Of a stretch of DNA of 64,000 nucleotides, positions 45,101-48,714 are shown one piece after another. Location of the stretch: assembly GCA_037179385.1 (NCBI GenBank), contig CM074187.1:48828879-48892878 (forward strand), written 5' to 3'. How positions within the stretch are numbered: the stretch's first letter is position 1; each line of letters opens with the position of its first letter. The notes below the pieces were generated by a model. That model did not search any database and was not told the origin of the DNA. It saw nothing but the letters and a program-made list of their open reading frames with translations. Source of the DNA: Holothuria scabra (Eukaryota > Echinodermata > Holothuroidea > Aspidochirotida > Holothuriidae). A program made the translations under genes and the position numbers.

Positions 45101-47885
45101 TGCAGTCAAGACAGTCATGTTATAATTCTCCTTATTTCATTAGATTTATGATGGCCCTTCACCGTCATCACCACTGGCATTTTTCTCCTGTGGGAGTTAT
45201 ATCCCTGACCCAATATTTGGAACTAGCAACGAAATGTACTTGGAATTCTACACTGATTCATCTGTTAATTTTGCTGGTTATGCAATTACTTACACATCCT
45301 CAAGCACTAGCTCAGGTAAGAAATAAAAGTTGGAAAATGTTGCTACAATGGTTTGCAGAGAATTTTGGGGCAATGGACACTGTTTAACAAGAAATTTCCT
45401 ATCTGGTAGCCCTAATTCATAACCTAATTCCTAACCCTAACAAAGAATACAATCAGTAAAATGGCAACAACCAACCAAGAAACACGTTGTTAAACAGTGC
45501 GCATCAGCTGAGAATTTTCAGAGGGTGGTTCCCTCCCTGACACCCTTAATTTAAGTTCCTTGTGCCTGTCATGCTTTGACTTTTCTCAAACTTTAAGTGG
45601 TTTACATTGGGACTGTGAACATGTAGCAATTAATGGCTTAAATGATCACGTGGAATAAACGTTTAGTACAAAGCTACAAGCGATTAATCTCAAAACCTGT
45701 TATTGAGAGTTTTTTATCCATTTGTATACTCTGATGATCCCTGGTTTTAGTTAAATGGAACATTCTGGGCATATTTGGACCTTGTAGGCTTCAAAGTTTC
45801 AGAATAATTTGATTTTACCATGCAAGATAACAACTATTTATCATTTCTGCATTACATTAGGTATCAGTCACTACATACTGAAATAATTTTTTTTGTGATA
45901 AGGTAATCGCTATTAATCGCTAAATGATCGCAAATTTTTGAGGTTCAACGTTTAGTTATTTTGCTAAATGTTCACAGCCCTGGTGTACATAATGGTGGAA
46001 CTTATGCTGTTTCTCTTTGGTACCGGTCTTGTTTACATTTCCGCATTGCTGTTTTAGTTGGTATCATTGCAGGCCTTAAATTTTGAGCCATACGAGTGCA
46101 ATCACTCACCATAACTCTCCTCGAATCATAGTGAGGGGTGGGATTTTTTGCACACCTAGATGAAGATTCAGAGCTCATATAAATCTGTTAAAGTTTAATA
46201 AAACAACACACCTACCACACTCCTTACTCTCCTAAAAAAAGTGTGATGCATAGCACACCTGGAAAATCTAAAATTCAAGTCTGATCTTTCATATATGAGT
46301 TGCAGGTATTTCATATTTTTCAGTTTCATTGAATTTTTTAACAAACTTTGTAAAGGAATGTACTGAGACAACAGCAAAGAGCAAACATGATCAGGGGTTA
46401 AAAATTTGTGGTGGGGTTTTGCCTCACCCTTAGAGCCAAATTTGTTCCTTAGAAAAATATGGAGTGTTGAGTCTGGCAAGACGTACCTCAATGACTAGGG
46501 AGGTTCTGTGTAGCTAGCCCTACAAGTTACTTTGGGTGTGACATGATAGCATTGGAGGAGGAGAAAGAGGCTGAATCTGTTTCACCAATGGTTGCCTTCA
46601 AATTTCAAAGTTAGCAAATATTTTCCTAGGGTATGCAACTATACCGTCCTCTCTCCCACCACTTCCCTTGGGCTACTGACCTTGCTGTAAAAATAAAGTG
46701 TAAGGAAGAACATATCTCTTGGTAAGAACACATCCCAAATTAAAAAAAATACATGCACAAGAAAAATGGTTTGTGAAAATTTCAAGGGGTCTTATTATAT
46801 GATTTTATAGACACCTTAAAAGTTGACATTATCACATACAATAGACTGCATAGACTTACATTACAACTGCCATAGAGGACAGGCTACAATGGTCTGAGCA
46901 CAAAAGCTTATACAAGTCTGTCCTCTGAGTCTGTCGTGTTTCTATGGCCCTGTGCCATTCTTATTTTACCAACTTTGCTCCTTCAGAATAATTTATTCCT
47001 GCTTTTATTGTTTAGGTTGTGGAGGTCCCTTGACTGGTACATCGGGTACCTTTACCAGCCCATCATACCCCACTGAATACCCAGCCAATCTTACCTGTGA
47101 ATGGAGGATTGAGGTACCAGCTAGGAGGCAACCTGTATCTTTAGAATTTACCGTATTCAGCCTTGAAGGGCAGGAAGGAGTATGCAGTGAGGATTATGTG
47201 GAAGTATACCAGGGAACAGCCACTTCAGATCCTCTAATGGGACGATACTGTGGAACTGTAAGTGACTTCTCTGCTAGGAGTCATTAATAAATATTTTTAT
47301 ATTCTTGTAGCCCAGCCATATGCTGTTGGAGAGGGGATGAAGGGTTCGAGGGAAAAGGAGAATAATTGGTTTACTTAGAGATAAAGAAAGGATGAATTAC
47401 TCTGTCAAACTTGTATTGCATTGCAGTGCATTGCATTTTATTGTATTACATTTCCACATGTACATACTTATATTGCAATATTTACATCATTAGTACTGTG
47501 GGGGAGGTCTGAAATTATTTTGGACCTGTAAATCATATGAAGAGTAGTAAAAGACTTACAAATTTATGTTCCCTTCCATTGTTTGGGCACCAGCTTTTTC
47601 AGTTTTCACTACAATATTAGGAATTATTCTCTTGTTTACGTATCGAATTTGAAATGATTATATCATTTCACAATATATGAGCTGTTATGACTGCCACAAT
47701 CAATAGTAGAAATCGTTTGTTCTCATTATCATAAAATTTTAAAATTTCTTTTGTTTCTTTAGAATATACCAGCAGTCATTACTGCCACAGTCAATATAAG
47801 GAATCTTTTGGTTCGGTTTATAACAAATGCGGCTAATGAGGGAGATGTTGACTTCACTGGTTTCAGAGCTAAGTTTTCCAGCTAA
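153..47885 (+). CDS. CUBN: Cubilin-like multi-CUB gene, 3' part (26 coding exons, 13 CUB domains)
   Basis: This is a spliced gene, open at its 5' end. The 26 exons listed below join in a single frame to 1,529 residues and a TAA stop. The product is 13 back-to-back CUB domains of about 110-120 residues, most with four cysteines, the CGG start, the SPxYP loop, CxW, a (Y)D(Y) strand and YCG. CUB domains are extracellular, calcium-dependent ligand-binding modules. In mammals cubilin is a peripheral endocytic receptor ending in 27 CUB domains without a membrane anchor. The long CUB-only tail and the stop right after the last CUB domain fit that family, so w1-w13 may correspond to CUB15-27 (inference). 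Every domain boundary is a phase 1 intron. A lineage-specific multi-CUB paralogue is the main alternative, because the diagnostic N-terminal EGF region is outside the window. Confidence 0.85.
335..1749 (+). other. Intron within CUB w1
   Basis: Phase 0 intron. It holds the duplicated decayed exon at 977-1053 and a G-rich run near 706-721. I see nothing else recognisable; the reading frames at 1383-1749 have no domain features. Confidence 0.8.
977..1053 (+). pseudogene. Decayed tandem duplicate of exon 1 (CUB w1 5' half)
   Basis: This stretch matches 153-229 with six mismatches by my count, including the preceding ttacAG acceptor (971-976). The copy has lost the first CUB cysteine (TGT to AGT) and the second glycine of CGG, and has changed NYP to NNP. 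The reading frame meets TGA at 1054-1056, where similarity to exon 1 ends. No donor follows. It is most simply a partial exon duplication that was never, or is no longer, usable. Inclusion in mRNA would truncate the protein. Confidence 0.8.
1750..1921 (+). CDS. Exon 2: CUB w1, second half
   Basis: Acceptor ttctAG, donor GTAAGT; phase 0 to phase 1. It encodes IYNGGEE, the fourth cysteine in [10 protein letters not shown], and the closing strands [19 protein letters not shown]. The Asp of VSDG is in the position of a usual CUB calcium ligand. Confidence 0.92.
1922..3238 (+). other. Intron between CUB w1 and w2
   Basis: Phase 1 domain-boundary intron. It contains one hAT-like MITE (2606-2790). 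The 2960-3148 stretch is G-rich with a local repeat of a GTTTGGCC-type phrase. No coding signal is seen. Confidence 0.75.
2606..2790. mobile_element. hAT-like MITE
   Basis: Terminal inverted repeats read CAGTGGCATAGCC on the left and GGCTATGCACCTG on the right. The flanks CTATATAG and CTTTATAG look like an 8 bp target duplication with one mismatch. The interior has runs of G and C (CCCCCCATGACCCAACC appears twice) and no coding capacity. The ends match the CAGTGGCGTAGCC type common in hAT-family MITEs. Confidence 0.65.
3239..3413 (+). CDS. Exon 3: CUB w2, first half
   Basis: Acceptor ttcacAG, donor GTGAGT; phase 1 to phase 2. It encodes ACGGDITL, a TSPNYPSNY loop, DCQWTISSP, and ends inside the serine codon before the third cysteine. 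This is a canonical CUB start. Confidence 0.92.
4238..4561. mobile_element. Small inverted-repeat element inserted at TA in the minisatellite
   Basis: The ends are GGCATAAG and CTTATGCC, flanked by TA on both sides (4236-4237 and 4562-4563). Removing it restores continuity of the minisatellite block. TIRs with a TA duplication suggest a Tc1/mariner-type non-autonomous element. No coding sequence is seen. Confidence 0.55.
4950..5474. mobile_element. Possible second insertion in the minisatellite
   Basis: This unique segment splits the second and third minisatellite blocks. Its ends show imperfect inverted similarity, GGTGCCCATTC against GAATCGACACC. I could not define a target duplication, so it could instead be ordinary intron sequence. 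Confidence 0.35.
5883..6061 (+). CDS. Exon 4: CUB w2, second half
   Basis: Acceptor caccAG, donor GTGAGT; phase 2 to phase 1. It completes [12 protein letters not shown], then KFCGIAQPP and [19 protein letters not shown]. The acidic residues of YDYVEILDG and TDSS are those that coordinate calcium in typical CUB domains. Confidence 0.93.
6062..6681 (+). other. Intron between CUB w2 and w3
   Basis: Phase 1 intron of 0.6 kb. It holds an A-rich stretch near 6148-6190 and a T run at 6240-6255, with nothing else recognisable. Confidence 0.75.
6682..6891 (+). CDS. Exon 5: CUB w3, first half
   Basis: Acceptor tcacAG, donor GTAAGC; phase 1 to phase 1. It encodes [28 protein letters not shown], the third cysteine [13 protein letters not shown] and the start of NQSD. 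NCT and NQS are possible N-glycosylation sites. Confidence 0.92.
7336..7600. mobile_element. Foldback MITE, family D, copy 1
   Basis: The copy lies in the intron within CUB w3 (6892-8169). The ends TAGATGAATC and GGATTCATCCTA are inverted. Inside, GCCATTAGTGGGGTCCATC near 7379 is mirrored by GATAGACCCCAGTTATGGC near 7538. Further copies lie at 11404-11665, 26175-26432 and, truncated, at 40772-40909. Confidence 0.65.
8170..8310 (+). CDS. Exon 6: CUB w3, second half
   Basis: Acceptor ttacAG, donor GTGAGT; phase 1 to phase 1. It encodes [33 protein letters not shown]. It is a short exon because the internal intron here sits late, after the DG turn. Confidence 0.92.
8311..8857 (+). other. Intron between CUB w3 and w4 with trinucleotide-rich 3' end
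   Basis: Phase 1 intron. Its last 110 bases (about 8747-8850) are a degenerate TAC/ACT trinucleotide repeat running into T9 and the cttccAG acceptor, so a low-complexity repeat forms part of the polypyrimidine and branch-point region. Confidence 0.7.
8858..9039 (+). CDS. Exon 7: CUB w4, first half
   Basis: Acceptor ttccAG, donor GTAAGT; phase 1 to phase 0. It encodes [31 protein letters not shown] and DCRYDFVA. All of the first three CUB cysteines and the calcium-site YD are present. Confidence 0.93.
9300..10140 (+). repeat. Minisatellite, unit about 67 bp, interrupted
   Basis: Diverged units of the type CCTTCTCTAAACACCCAGTC, ending GGCCACTGTGACAGAA, run from about 9300 to 9540 and again from 9765 to 10140, split by a unique segment near 9540-9765. 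The array lies in the intron within CUB w4 (9040-10382). No other feature is seen in that intron. Confidence 0.7.
10383..10551 (+). CDS. Exon 8: CUB w4, second half
   Basis: Acceptor caacAG, donor GTAAAT; phase 0 to phase 1. It encodes [18 protein letters not shown], then [20 protein letters not shown]. Confidence 0.93.
10884..11257. repeat. Foldback element related to the interior of family F
   Basis: Imperfect inverted arms of about 60 bp lie at 10884-10944 and 11196-11257. Their inner ends read GTGAACTTCAAGCAAGC and GCTTGCTTCAAGTTCAC. The left arm and its inner flank also resemble 40258-40360 inside element F2, so this is probably a fragment of the same family. It lies in the intron between CUB w4 and w5 (10552-12157). 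Confidence 0.55.
11404..11665. mobile_element. Foldback MITE, family D, copy 2
   Basis: It contains GCCATTAGTGGGGTCC near 11445 and the mirrored GATGAACCCCAGTTATGGCC near 11603, and ends GATCGGATCTGTCTATA. It is more diverged than copy 3. Confidence 0.6.
12158..12367 (+). CDS. Exon 9: CUB w5, first half
   Basis: Acceptor cttcAG, donor GTAAGA; phase 1 to phase 1. It encodes VCGQTIQTT (Gln replaces the second Gly of CGG), [21 protein letters not shown] and [12 protein letters not shown]. The sequence after the first cysteine is a few residues longer than in its neighbours. NYS and NSS are possible glycosylation sites. Confidence 0.9.
12368..13624 (+). other. Intron within CUB w5
   Basis: Phase 1 intron. 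A family G element occupies about 13085-13380. Elsewhere there is an A-rich stretch near 12688 and no coding signal on either strand. Confidence 0.7.
13085..13380 (+). mobile_element. Family G MITE, copy 1
   Basis: It shares with 16408-16712 the ordered phrases CTCAATTGG, GAAGCAATAA, GTCTGGAT, GGGAGAATTGGAACTGT, and matches 58421-58727 in reverse complement. Its own left end is poorly defined. Confidence 0.5.
13625..13774 (+). CDS. Exon 10: CUB w5, second half
   Basis: Acceptor ccacAG, donor GTGAGA; phase 1 to phase 1. It encodes [18 protein letters not shown], then [20 protein letters not shown]. Confidence 0.92.
14170..14985 (+). repeat. Minisatellite, unit about 45-50 bp
   Basis: Units of the type GAAGTATGAACACAGGCAAG followed by TATGTGTACTCACT occur at about 14170-14350 and 14735-14985. 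A 380 bp segment without the unit lies between them. The repeat sits in the intron between CUB w5 and w6 (13775-15066), which shows nothing else. Confidence 0.75.
15067..15188 (+). CDS. Exon 11: CUB w6, first half
   Basis: Acceptor ttacAG, donor GTAAGC; phase 1 to phase 0. It encodes [22 protein letters not shown] and [15 protein letters not shown]. It is the shortest coding exon here but one, because the internal intron comes before the third cysteine. Confidence 0.92.
15189..16763 (+). other. Intron within CUB w6
   Basis: Phase 0 intron. It contains a family G element (16408-16712), ending about 50 bp before the next exon. Near 15847 GGGTCC, TTTT, GGACCC forms a small perfect hairpin. The GC-richer stretch 15830-16080 looks like repeat material of unknown type. 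Confidence 0.7.
16408..16712 (+). mobile_element. Family G MITE, copy 2
   Basis: Its ends CGATCTCACCCCAAGC and GGTTGAGAGGATCAGG are imperfectly inverted. It is related to copies at 13085-13380 (same orientation) and 58421-58727 (opposite orientation). Confidence 0.55.
16764..17001 (+). CDS. Exon 12: CUB w6, second half
   Basis: Acceptor ttacAG, donor GTAATA (weaker than consensus); phase 0 to phase 1. It encodes [32 protein letters not shown] (WCDG replaces YCG) and [19 protein letters not shown]. Confidence 0.92.
17229..17606 (-). mobile_element. Family F inverted-repeat element, copy 1 (short derivative)
   Basis: The reverse complement matches the left part of 39826-40747: GGGGCTCATTGAGTTG, then a stretch ending GGGGATTGTCTAAGTTTGAC. 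Its other end resembles the right terminus of that element (GTTGGTTCAT). It is an internally deleted copy, and the only notable content of the intron between CUB w6 and w7 (17002-17744). Confidence 0.6.
17745..17914 (+). CDS. Exon 13: CUB w7, first half
   Basis: Acceptor ttcAG, donor GTGAGA; phase 1 to phase 0. It encodes [32 protein letters not shown] and [16 protein letters not shown]. Where the third cysteine is expected the sequence is NLGSGD, with no cysteine. Confidence 0.9.
18075..19357 (+). mobile_element. Hairpin-ended element A1 (AGGTCA-monomer, Helentron-like)
   Basis: The left end TTGGTTCCTTGC is followed after four bases by GCAAAGGAACC, then a (GT)n tract and GACACTTGCTT. Two monomers follow, each with exact AGGTCAAAGGTCA (18267-18279 and 18519-18531), then a tail of about 700 bp shared with A2 and A3. 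The right end is GCAAGGAACC (19325-19334), the hairpin GCCCATTGGGC and TCTTGTT. There is no coding capacity. It lies in the intron within CUB w7 (17915-19795); the rest of that intron shows nothing else. Confidence 0.8.
19796..19952 (+). CDS. Exon 14: CUB w7, second half (no cysteines)
   Basis: Acceptor ctcAG, donor GTGAGT; phase 0 to phase 1. It encodes [15 protein letters not shown], then [20 protein letters not shown]. The usual YCG fourth cysteine is absent (TFTSSDSL in that place), so this domain lacks the second disulphide altogether while keeping the strand pattern and GF near its end. Confidence 0.88.
21530..21728 (-). mobile_element. tRNA-derived SINE, minus strand
   Basis: The reverse complement starts with a tRNA-like head: TGGTCAGGTGGTTAAGACCA (box A) and CTGACTTGCAGTCAG (anticodon arm-like). 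It continues with GGGTCATACC, GGAACCTCCTGACA and CATAAGCAATGGAGTAGGGA. It shares this body with 22277-22513, 60232-60450 and 63241-63480. Box B is degraded. Confidence 0.75.
21865..21990 (+). mobile_element. SINE fragment
   Basis: A degraded copy of the same SINE: box B-like GGGTTCAATTCCC, then TTATACCAG, GGGAACCTACTGCC and a TGCTGATCTGCTGAAGCAAT stretch. The 5' tRNA part is not recognisable. Confidence 0.5.
22277..22513 (+). mobile_element. tRNA-derived SINE, plus strand
   Basis: The tRNA-like part keeps box B (GGTTTGATTCC), followed by GAGTCATACC, GGAACTTACTGCC and GCATAAGCAATGGAGTAGGG, then GGCCATGGCCAGCTC and ACTAACTAA at the end. Box A is degraded. Confidence 0.7.
22703..22858 (+). CDS. 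Exon 15: CUB w8, first half
   Basis: Acceptor tttcAG, donor GTTTGT (non-consensus at +3); phase 1 to phase 1. It encodes [34 protein letters not shown] and ends NRFNLE just before the third cysteine. Confidence 0.9.
23180..23784. mobile_element. Inverted-repeat element just upstream of exon 16
   Basis: The left end TAATGTGACTTGCGC and right end GCGCAAGTGACGTTA are inverted with two mismatches. The right end stops 34 bp before the next exon. It covers most of the intron within CUB w8 (22859-23818). No target duplication was clear, and the interior shows no coding domain. Confidence 0.5.
23819..24004 (+). CDS. Exon 16: CUB w8, second half
   Basis: Acceptor tcatAG, donor GTAAAT; phase 1 to phase 1. 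It encodes [44 protein letters not shown]. All four CUB cysteines are present once joined to exon 15. Confidence 0.93.
24005..25565 (+). other. Intron between CUB w8 and w9, with G-quadruplex motifs
   Basis: Phase 1 intron. It has a run of G tracts near 24200-24224 and a regular motif at 24657-24683 (separate entry). Otherwise it shows no repeat or coding signal I can name. Confidence 0.7.
24657..24683 (+). other. Potential G-quadruplex
   Basis: Five tracts of four or five G are separated by A, TA, A and TA. Loops this short predict a very stable quadruplex in the non-template strand and in the pre-mRNA. No function is implied by sequence alone. Confidence 0.7.
25566..25692 (+). CDS. Exon 17: CUB w9, first half
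   Basis: Acceptor tatAG, donor GTGAGT; phase 1 to phase 2. It encodes [39 protein letters not shown] and ends inside the Arg codon AG|G. The SPxYP loop is altered to TPTHIENY. Confidence 0.9.
26175..26432. mobile_element. Foldback MITE, family D, copy 3 (best preserved)
   Basis: Ends TATAGACGAATCCG and CGGATTCGTCTATA are perfect inverted repeats. The interior folds too: GCCATTAGTGGGGTCCATC near 26220 against GATGGACCCTAGTGATGGC near 26372. No coding capacity. TA or a longer palindromic target is possible but not resolved. Confidence 0.75.
27777..27990 (-). pseudogene. 5'-truncated LINE, C-terminal end of reverse transcriptase ORF and tail
   Basis: Read on the minus strand, the frame gives [18 protein letters not shown], then [17 protein letters not shown] and a stop (TCA on + at 27864-27866). 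The LWNSLP..IR....FK..L pattern is typical of the extreme C terminus of CR1/Jockey-type non-LTR reverse transcriptase proteins (family knowledge). A short 3' region follows with GCGCATTGATC and an end in TGTATGTATG, as expected for a LINE tail repeat. The upstream enzyme domain is missing. Confidence 0.75.
28080..29338 (+). mobile_element. Hairpin-ended element A2
   Basis: Nearly the same as A1 over its whole length. The left end TTGGTTCCTTGC has its local complement GCAAAGGAACC, then (GT)n. Exact AGGTCAAAGGTCA occurs at 28257-28269 and 28506-28518, followed by the shared tail. The right end is GCAAGGAACC, GCCCATTGGGC and TCTTGTT. High similarity to A1 and A3 suggests recent spread. Confidence 0.8.
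30437..32057. mobile_element. hAT-like non-autonomous element nested in B1
   Basis: Perfect 12 bp ends TAGTGTTGAGCC and GGCTCAACACTA are flanked by a perfect 8 bp duplication TAAACACG (30429-30436 and 32058-32065), which belongs to the B1 monomer sequence. The 8 bp duplication is a hAT hallmark. Both subterminal regions are rich in TATCGG/CCGATA. No transposase frame is visible; a 159-codon frame at 30811-31290 runs across a nested insertion and is not a real gene. Confidence 0.85.
30732..31003. mobile_element. hAT-like MITE nested inside the hAT-like element
   Basis: The 15 bp perfect inverted ends are CATGGGCGTCCGCAG and CTGCGGACGCCCATG. The flanking 8 bp duplication is GCAATCCC (30724-30731 and 31004-31011). 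At 272 bp it is non-coding. It is the innermost, and so the youngest, of three nested insertions. Confidence 0.88.
33499..33719 (+). CDS. Exon 18: CUB w9, second half
   Basis: Acceptor tgtAG, donor GTAAGA; phase 2 to phase 1. It completes [35 protein letters not shown] and [20 protein letters not shown]. The frame across the 7.8 kb intron is preserved exactly. Confidence 0.93.
33990..34207 (+). mobile_element. Family E MITE, copy 1
   Basis: Ends GGCCTTGGATTTTGAG and CTAAAATTTAATGCCC are imperfect inverted repeats. The interior has CACCTAGATGAAAATT, then CACACCTACCACACTCCT and a GCACACCTAGAAAATC end, all matched in the same order at 46071-46282. It lies in the intron between CUB w9 and w10 (33720-37476). 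Confidence 0.6.
34510..36139 (+). mobile_element. Hairpin-ended element A3, with an internal 0.36 kb insert
   Basis: Same ends and tail as A1 and A2: TTGGTTCCTTGC left, GCAAGGAACC with GCCCATTGGGC and TCTTGTT right. Exact AGGTCAAAGGTCA is at 35062-35074 and 35314-35326. Unlike A1 and A2, the (GT)n tract is split by about 34580-34940, which holds two copies of a CGGGGACATG...GATACACC phrase and a 24 bp perfect palindrome (34644-34667). Confidence 0.8.
34644..34667. repeat. 24 bp perfect palindrome
   Basis: The centre is GGGGATATCCCC with arms GCAAGT and ACTTGC. It lies inside the segment unique to A3. A partial relative (AAAGTGGGGATATCCACA) recurs near 34890. Confidence 0.75.
36270..37462 (+). 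mobile_element. Hairpin-ended element C1, ending 14 bp before exon 19
   Basis: The left end TTGGTTTCAATGA has a nearby GAGAAACC, then (GT)n. Five monomers have exact AGGTCAAAGGTCA at 36460, 36605, 36750, 36895 and 37040, a strict 145 bp period. The right end is TCATCGAAACC (37428-37438), hairpin AATGCATTTTTGCATT and CTGGTT. The next 12 bases plus AG form the acceptor of the CUB w10 exon, so its branch point must lie in or next to the element. Confidence 0.85.
37477..37685 (+). CDS. Exon 19: CUB w10, first half
   Basis: Acceptor actcAG, donor GTGAGA; phase 1 to phase 0. It encodes [38 protein letters not shown] and GCTFDYIE. The SPxYP loop is replaced by [12 protein letters not shown], and five residues precede the usual start. 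Confidence 0.91.
37686..39394 (+). other. Intron within CUB w10
   Basis: Phase 0 intron. The only repeat seen is the short tandem array at 38423-38620. The remaining sequence is A/T-rich without coding signal. Confidence 0.7.
38423..38620 (+). repeat. Tandem repeat, about six units of 35-39 bp
   Basis: The unit is GAATGCCTTTTGCATCATAC followed by AGTATTGAATTGA. The later units are nearly identical, and the first three carry small changes. Confidence 0.85.
39395..39557 (+). CDS. Exon 20: CUB w10, second half
   Basis: Acceptor tttcAG, donor GTAAGT; phase 0 to phase 1. It encodes [42 protein letters not shown] is a possible glycosylation site. Confidence 0.93.
39826..40747 (+). mobile_element. 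Family F inverted-repeat element, copy 2 (long)
   Basis: The left end GGGGCTCATTGAGTTG and right end CAACTCAATGAGCAGC are inverted with two mismatches. The left part matches 17229-17606 in reverse complement. It is about 0.9 kb with no recognised protein. It lies in the intron between CUB w10 and w11 (39558-41794). Confidence 0.65.
40772..40909. mobile_element. Foldback MITE, family D, copy 4 (truncated)
   Basis: Only the right half is present: CAGTAAAATTGAGG, CATCCATGATAC, GATGAACTCCAGTAATGG, ending TTTGTCTATA. The left half with the TAGTGGGGTCC phrase is missing; it begins just after element F2. Confidence 0.5.
40956..41065. mobile_element. 110 bp palindromic MITE
   Basis: Ends GGGGCCCGTTCCAC and GTGGAACGGGCCCC are perfect inverted repeats, and the arms continue with GCACAATCTTAAGT against ACTTAAGATTGTGC. 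Most of the element can fold into one hairpin. It is non-coding. Confidence 0.8.
41795..42006 (+). CDS. Exon 21: CUB w11, first half
   Basis: Acceptor cccAG, donor GTAAGT; phase 1 to phase 0. It encodes [34 protein letters not shown] and [17 protein letters not shown] is a possible glycosylation site. Confidence 0.92.
42007..43511 (+). other. Intron within CUB w11
   Basis: Phase 0 intron of 1.5 kb. I see no repeat family, MITE ends or coding signal. The 104-codon plus frame at 43333-43647 only partly overlaps the real exon, in another frame. Confidence 0.65.
43512..43653 (+). CDS. Exon 22: CUB w11, second half
   Basis: Acceptor tttttAG, donor GTATGT; phase 0 to phase 1. It encodes [37 protein letters not shown]. 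The usual DG turn after the YD strand is replaced by SDFPL/TATSH. Confidence 0.91.
43881..44062 (+). CDS. Exon 23: CUB w12, first half
   Basis: Acceptor ttttAG, donor GTATAC; phase 1 to phase 0. It encodes [11 protein letters not shown] (no CGG), [22 protein letters not shown] (Arg where Trp is usual) and [11 protein letters not shown] and NCT are possible glycosylation sites. The intron before it (43654-43880) is the shortest in the window. Confidence 0.9.
44063..45143 (+). other. Intron within CUB w12
   Basis: Phase 0 intron. Its centre is the pyrimidine tract at 44510-45047; nothing else is recognised. Confidence 0.75.
44510..45047 (+). repeat. Long CT-rich (CCTTCC-type) tract
   Basis: About 540 bp of almost pure pyrimidine on the + strand, built from CTTCC, CCTCC and CCATC. 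A block of roughly 140 bp with CATACACGCCTCTCACTC near 44790 is repeated near 44930. Long frames on both strands here are composition artefacts. Confidence 0.85.
45144..45315 (+). CDS. Exon 24: CUB w12, second half
   Basis: Acceptor attAG, donor GTAAGA; phase 0 to phase 1. It encodes [21 protein letters not shown] (SCG in place of YCG) and [21 protein letters not shown] short SSSTSS linker follows the domain. Confidence 0.92.
45378..45499. mobile_element. 122 bp MITE with 13 bp inverted ends
   Basis: Ends CACTGTTTAACAA and TTGTTAAACAGTG are perfect inverted repeats. The interior is non-coding and includes CCTAATTCCTAACCCTAAC. It lies in the intron between CUB w12 and w13 (45316-47015). Confidence 0.7.
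46071..46282 (+). mobile_element. Family E MITE, copy 2
   Basis: It starts AGGCCTTAAATTTTGAG and ends GGAAAATCTAAAATTCAAG. The interior CACACCTACCACACTCCT and CACCTAGATGAAGATT align with copy 1 at 33990-34207 in the same orientation. Confidence 0.6.
47016..47257 (+). CDS. Exon 25: CUB w13, first part
   Basis: Acceptor tttAG, donor GTAAGT; phase 1 to phase 0. It encodes [50 protein letters not shown] and PLMGRYCGT. The internal intron is placed later than in any other domain here, after the fourth cysteine. Confidence 0.93.
47258..47762 (+). other. Intron within CUB w13
   Basis: Phase 0 intron of 0.5 kb, A/T-rich, with a short ATTGCA repeat near 47417-47437 and nothing else recognised. Confidence 0.75.
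47763..47885 (+). CDS. Exon 26: CUB w13, end and stop codon
   Basis: Acceptor ctttAG; TAA stop at 47883-47885. It encodes [37 protein letters not shown] and the stop. The usual SD/TD acidic calcium-site position is Asn here (ITNAAN). The protein ends directly after the last CUB strand, with no membrane segment or GPI-type tail, as in cubilin. A consensus GTAAGT follows at 47898, only 12 bases after the stop. Confidence 0.92.
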   Translation, partial: NIPAVITATVNIRNLLVRFITNAANEGDVDFTGFRAKFSS

Positions 47886-48129
47886 AAGCATCTTTAAGTA
47901 AGTATAGACATTAGACATCGATATCATGTAACTTCAGTTTGTAGGAAAACAATGAAGCCTGTGACAAACACGCGTATAGTACATATTGTCAACCTACACA
48001 TGTACCTGATTGGTTGAGTTGACTAATGTAGCTGTCTGTATTTGTTGGTTGAAATAATACAAATTTTACTTCAAACAAGGGTGAACTTTTTTGTTTTAGA
48101 CATCAACATATTATGTATTGTCAAATTAA

Positions 48130-48149
48130 TCTATATGTGTGTGTATATG

Positions 48150-48181
<32 letters not shown>

Positions 48182-48440
48182 TGTATATGGTCAAAATGCT
48201 GCAGAGCACTTTGGAAATGTGTAGGTCGAAAAGAGGTAGCAGAAAGTGCTTAAAAGTTTGTGGAAAACTCAACGACATTTCAGTTATAAATCCTTCATCA
48301 GGTGGCAAGGTGGTTTGGTTTTTGTTACCTGATGAAGGGTTAATACCAGCAATGTTGTGGAGTTTTCGCCAAACTTTTAAGCACTTTCTACTGTCTCTTT
48401 TCATCCTATATATATACATATAAATATATATACACATACA
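48130..48440. repeat. Foldback MITE embedded in TA/TATG microsatellite
   Basis: A TATATG-rich stretch (48130-48190) and a TATATACA stretch (48409-48440) flank an inverted repeat, 48224-48406. Its arms share GAAAGTGCTTAAAAGTTT against AAACTTTTAAGCACTTTC, and TCCTTCATCAGGT against ACCTGATGAAGGG. Arms are about 80 bp with some mismatches. Confidence 0.75.
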
Positions 48441-48714
48441 TACACGTACATATGTGGATTCTGTTTTATAATTTAATCCTTTTTGCTATGCACAGTTTTG
48501 CTGCAAAACCCATGTCACCATTACTATAAACATAAGTCTTCACCACAAAACCATCGCACTCGTGTGTTTTGAATAGCTCTGTATAAATCTACAGTATGTA
48601 TTTAAGGTATGGAATAGGCTTGAAGAGGAGATTTGTTATGTATAACACCCTCTTGAGATATAATAAGCCTAAATATGGTGCCCTCTAACAAAAAAAAAAG
48701 AACTTAGTACATAA

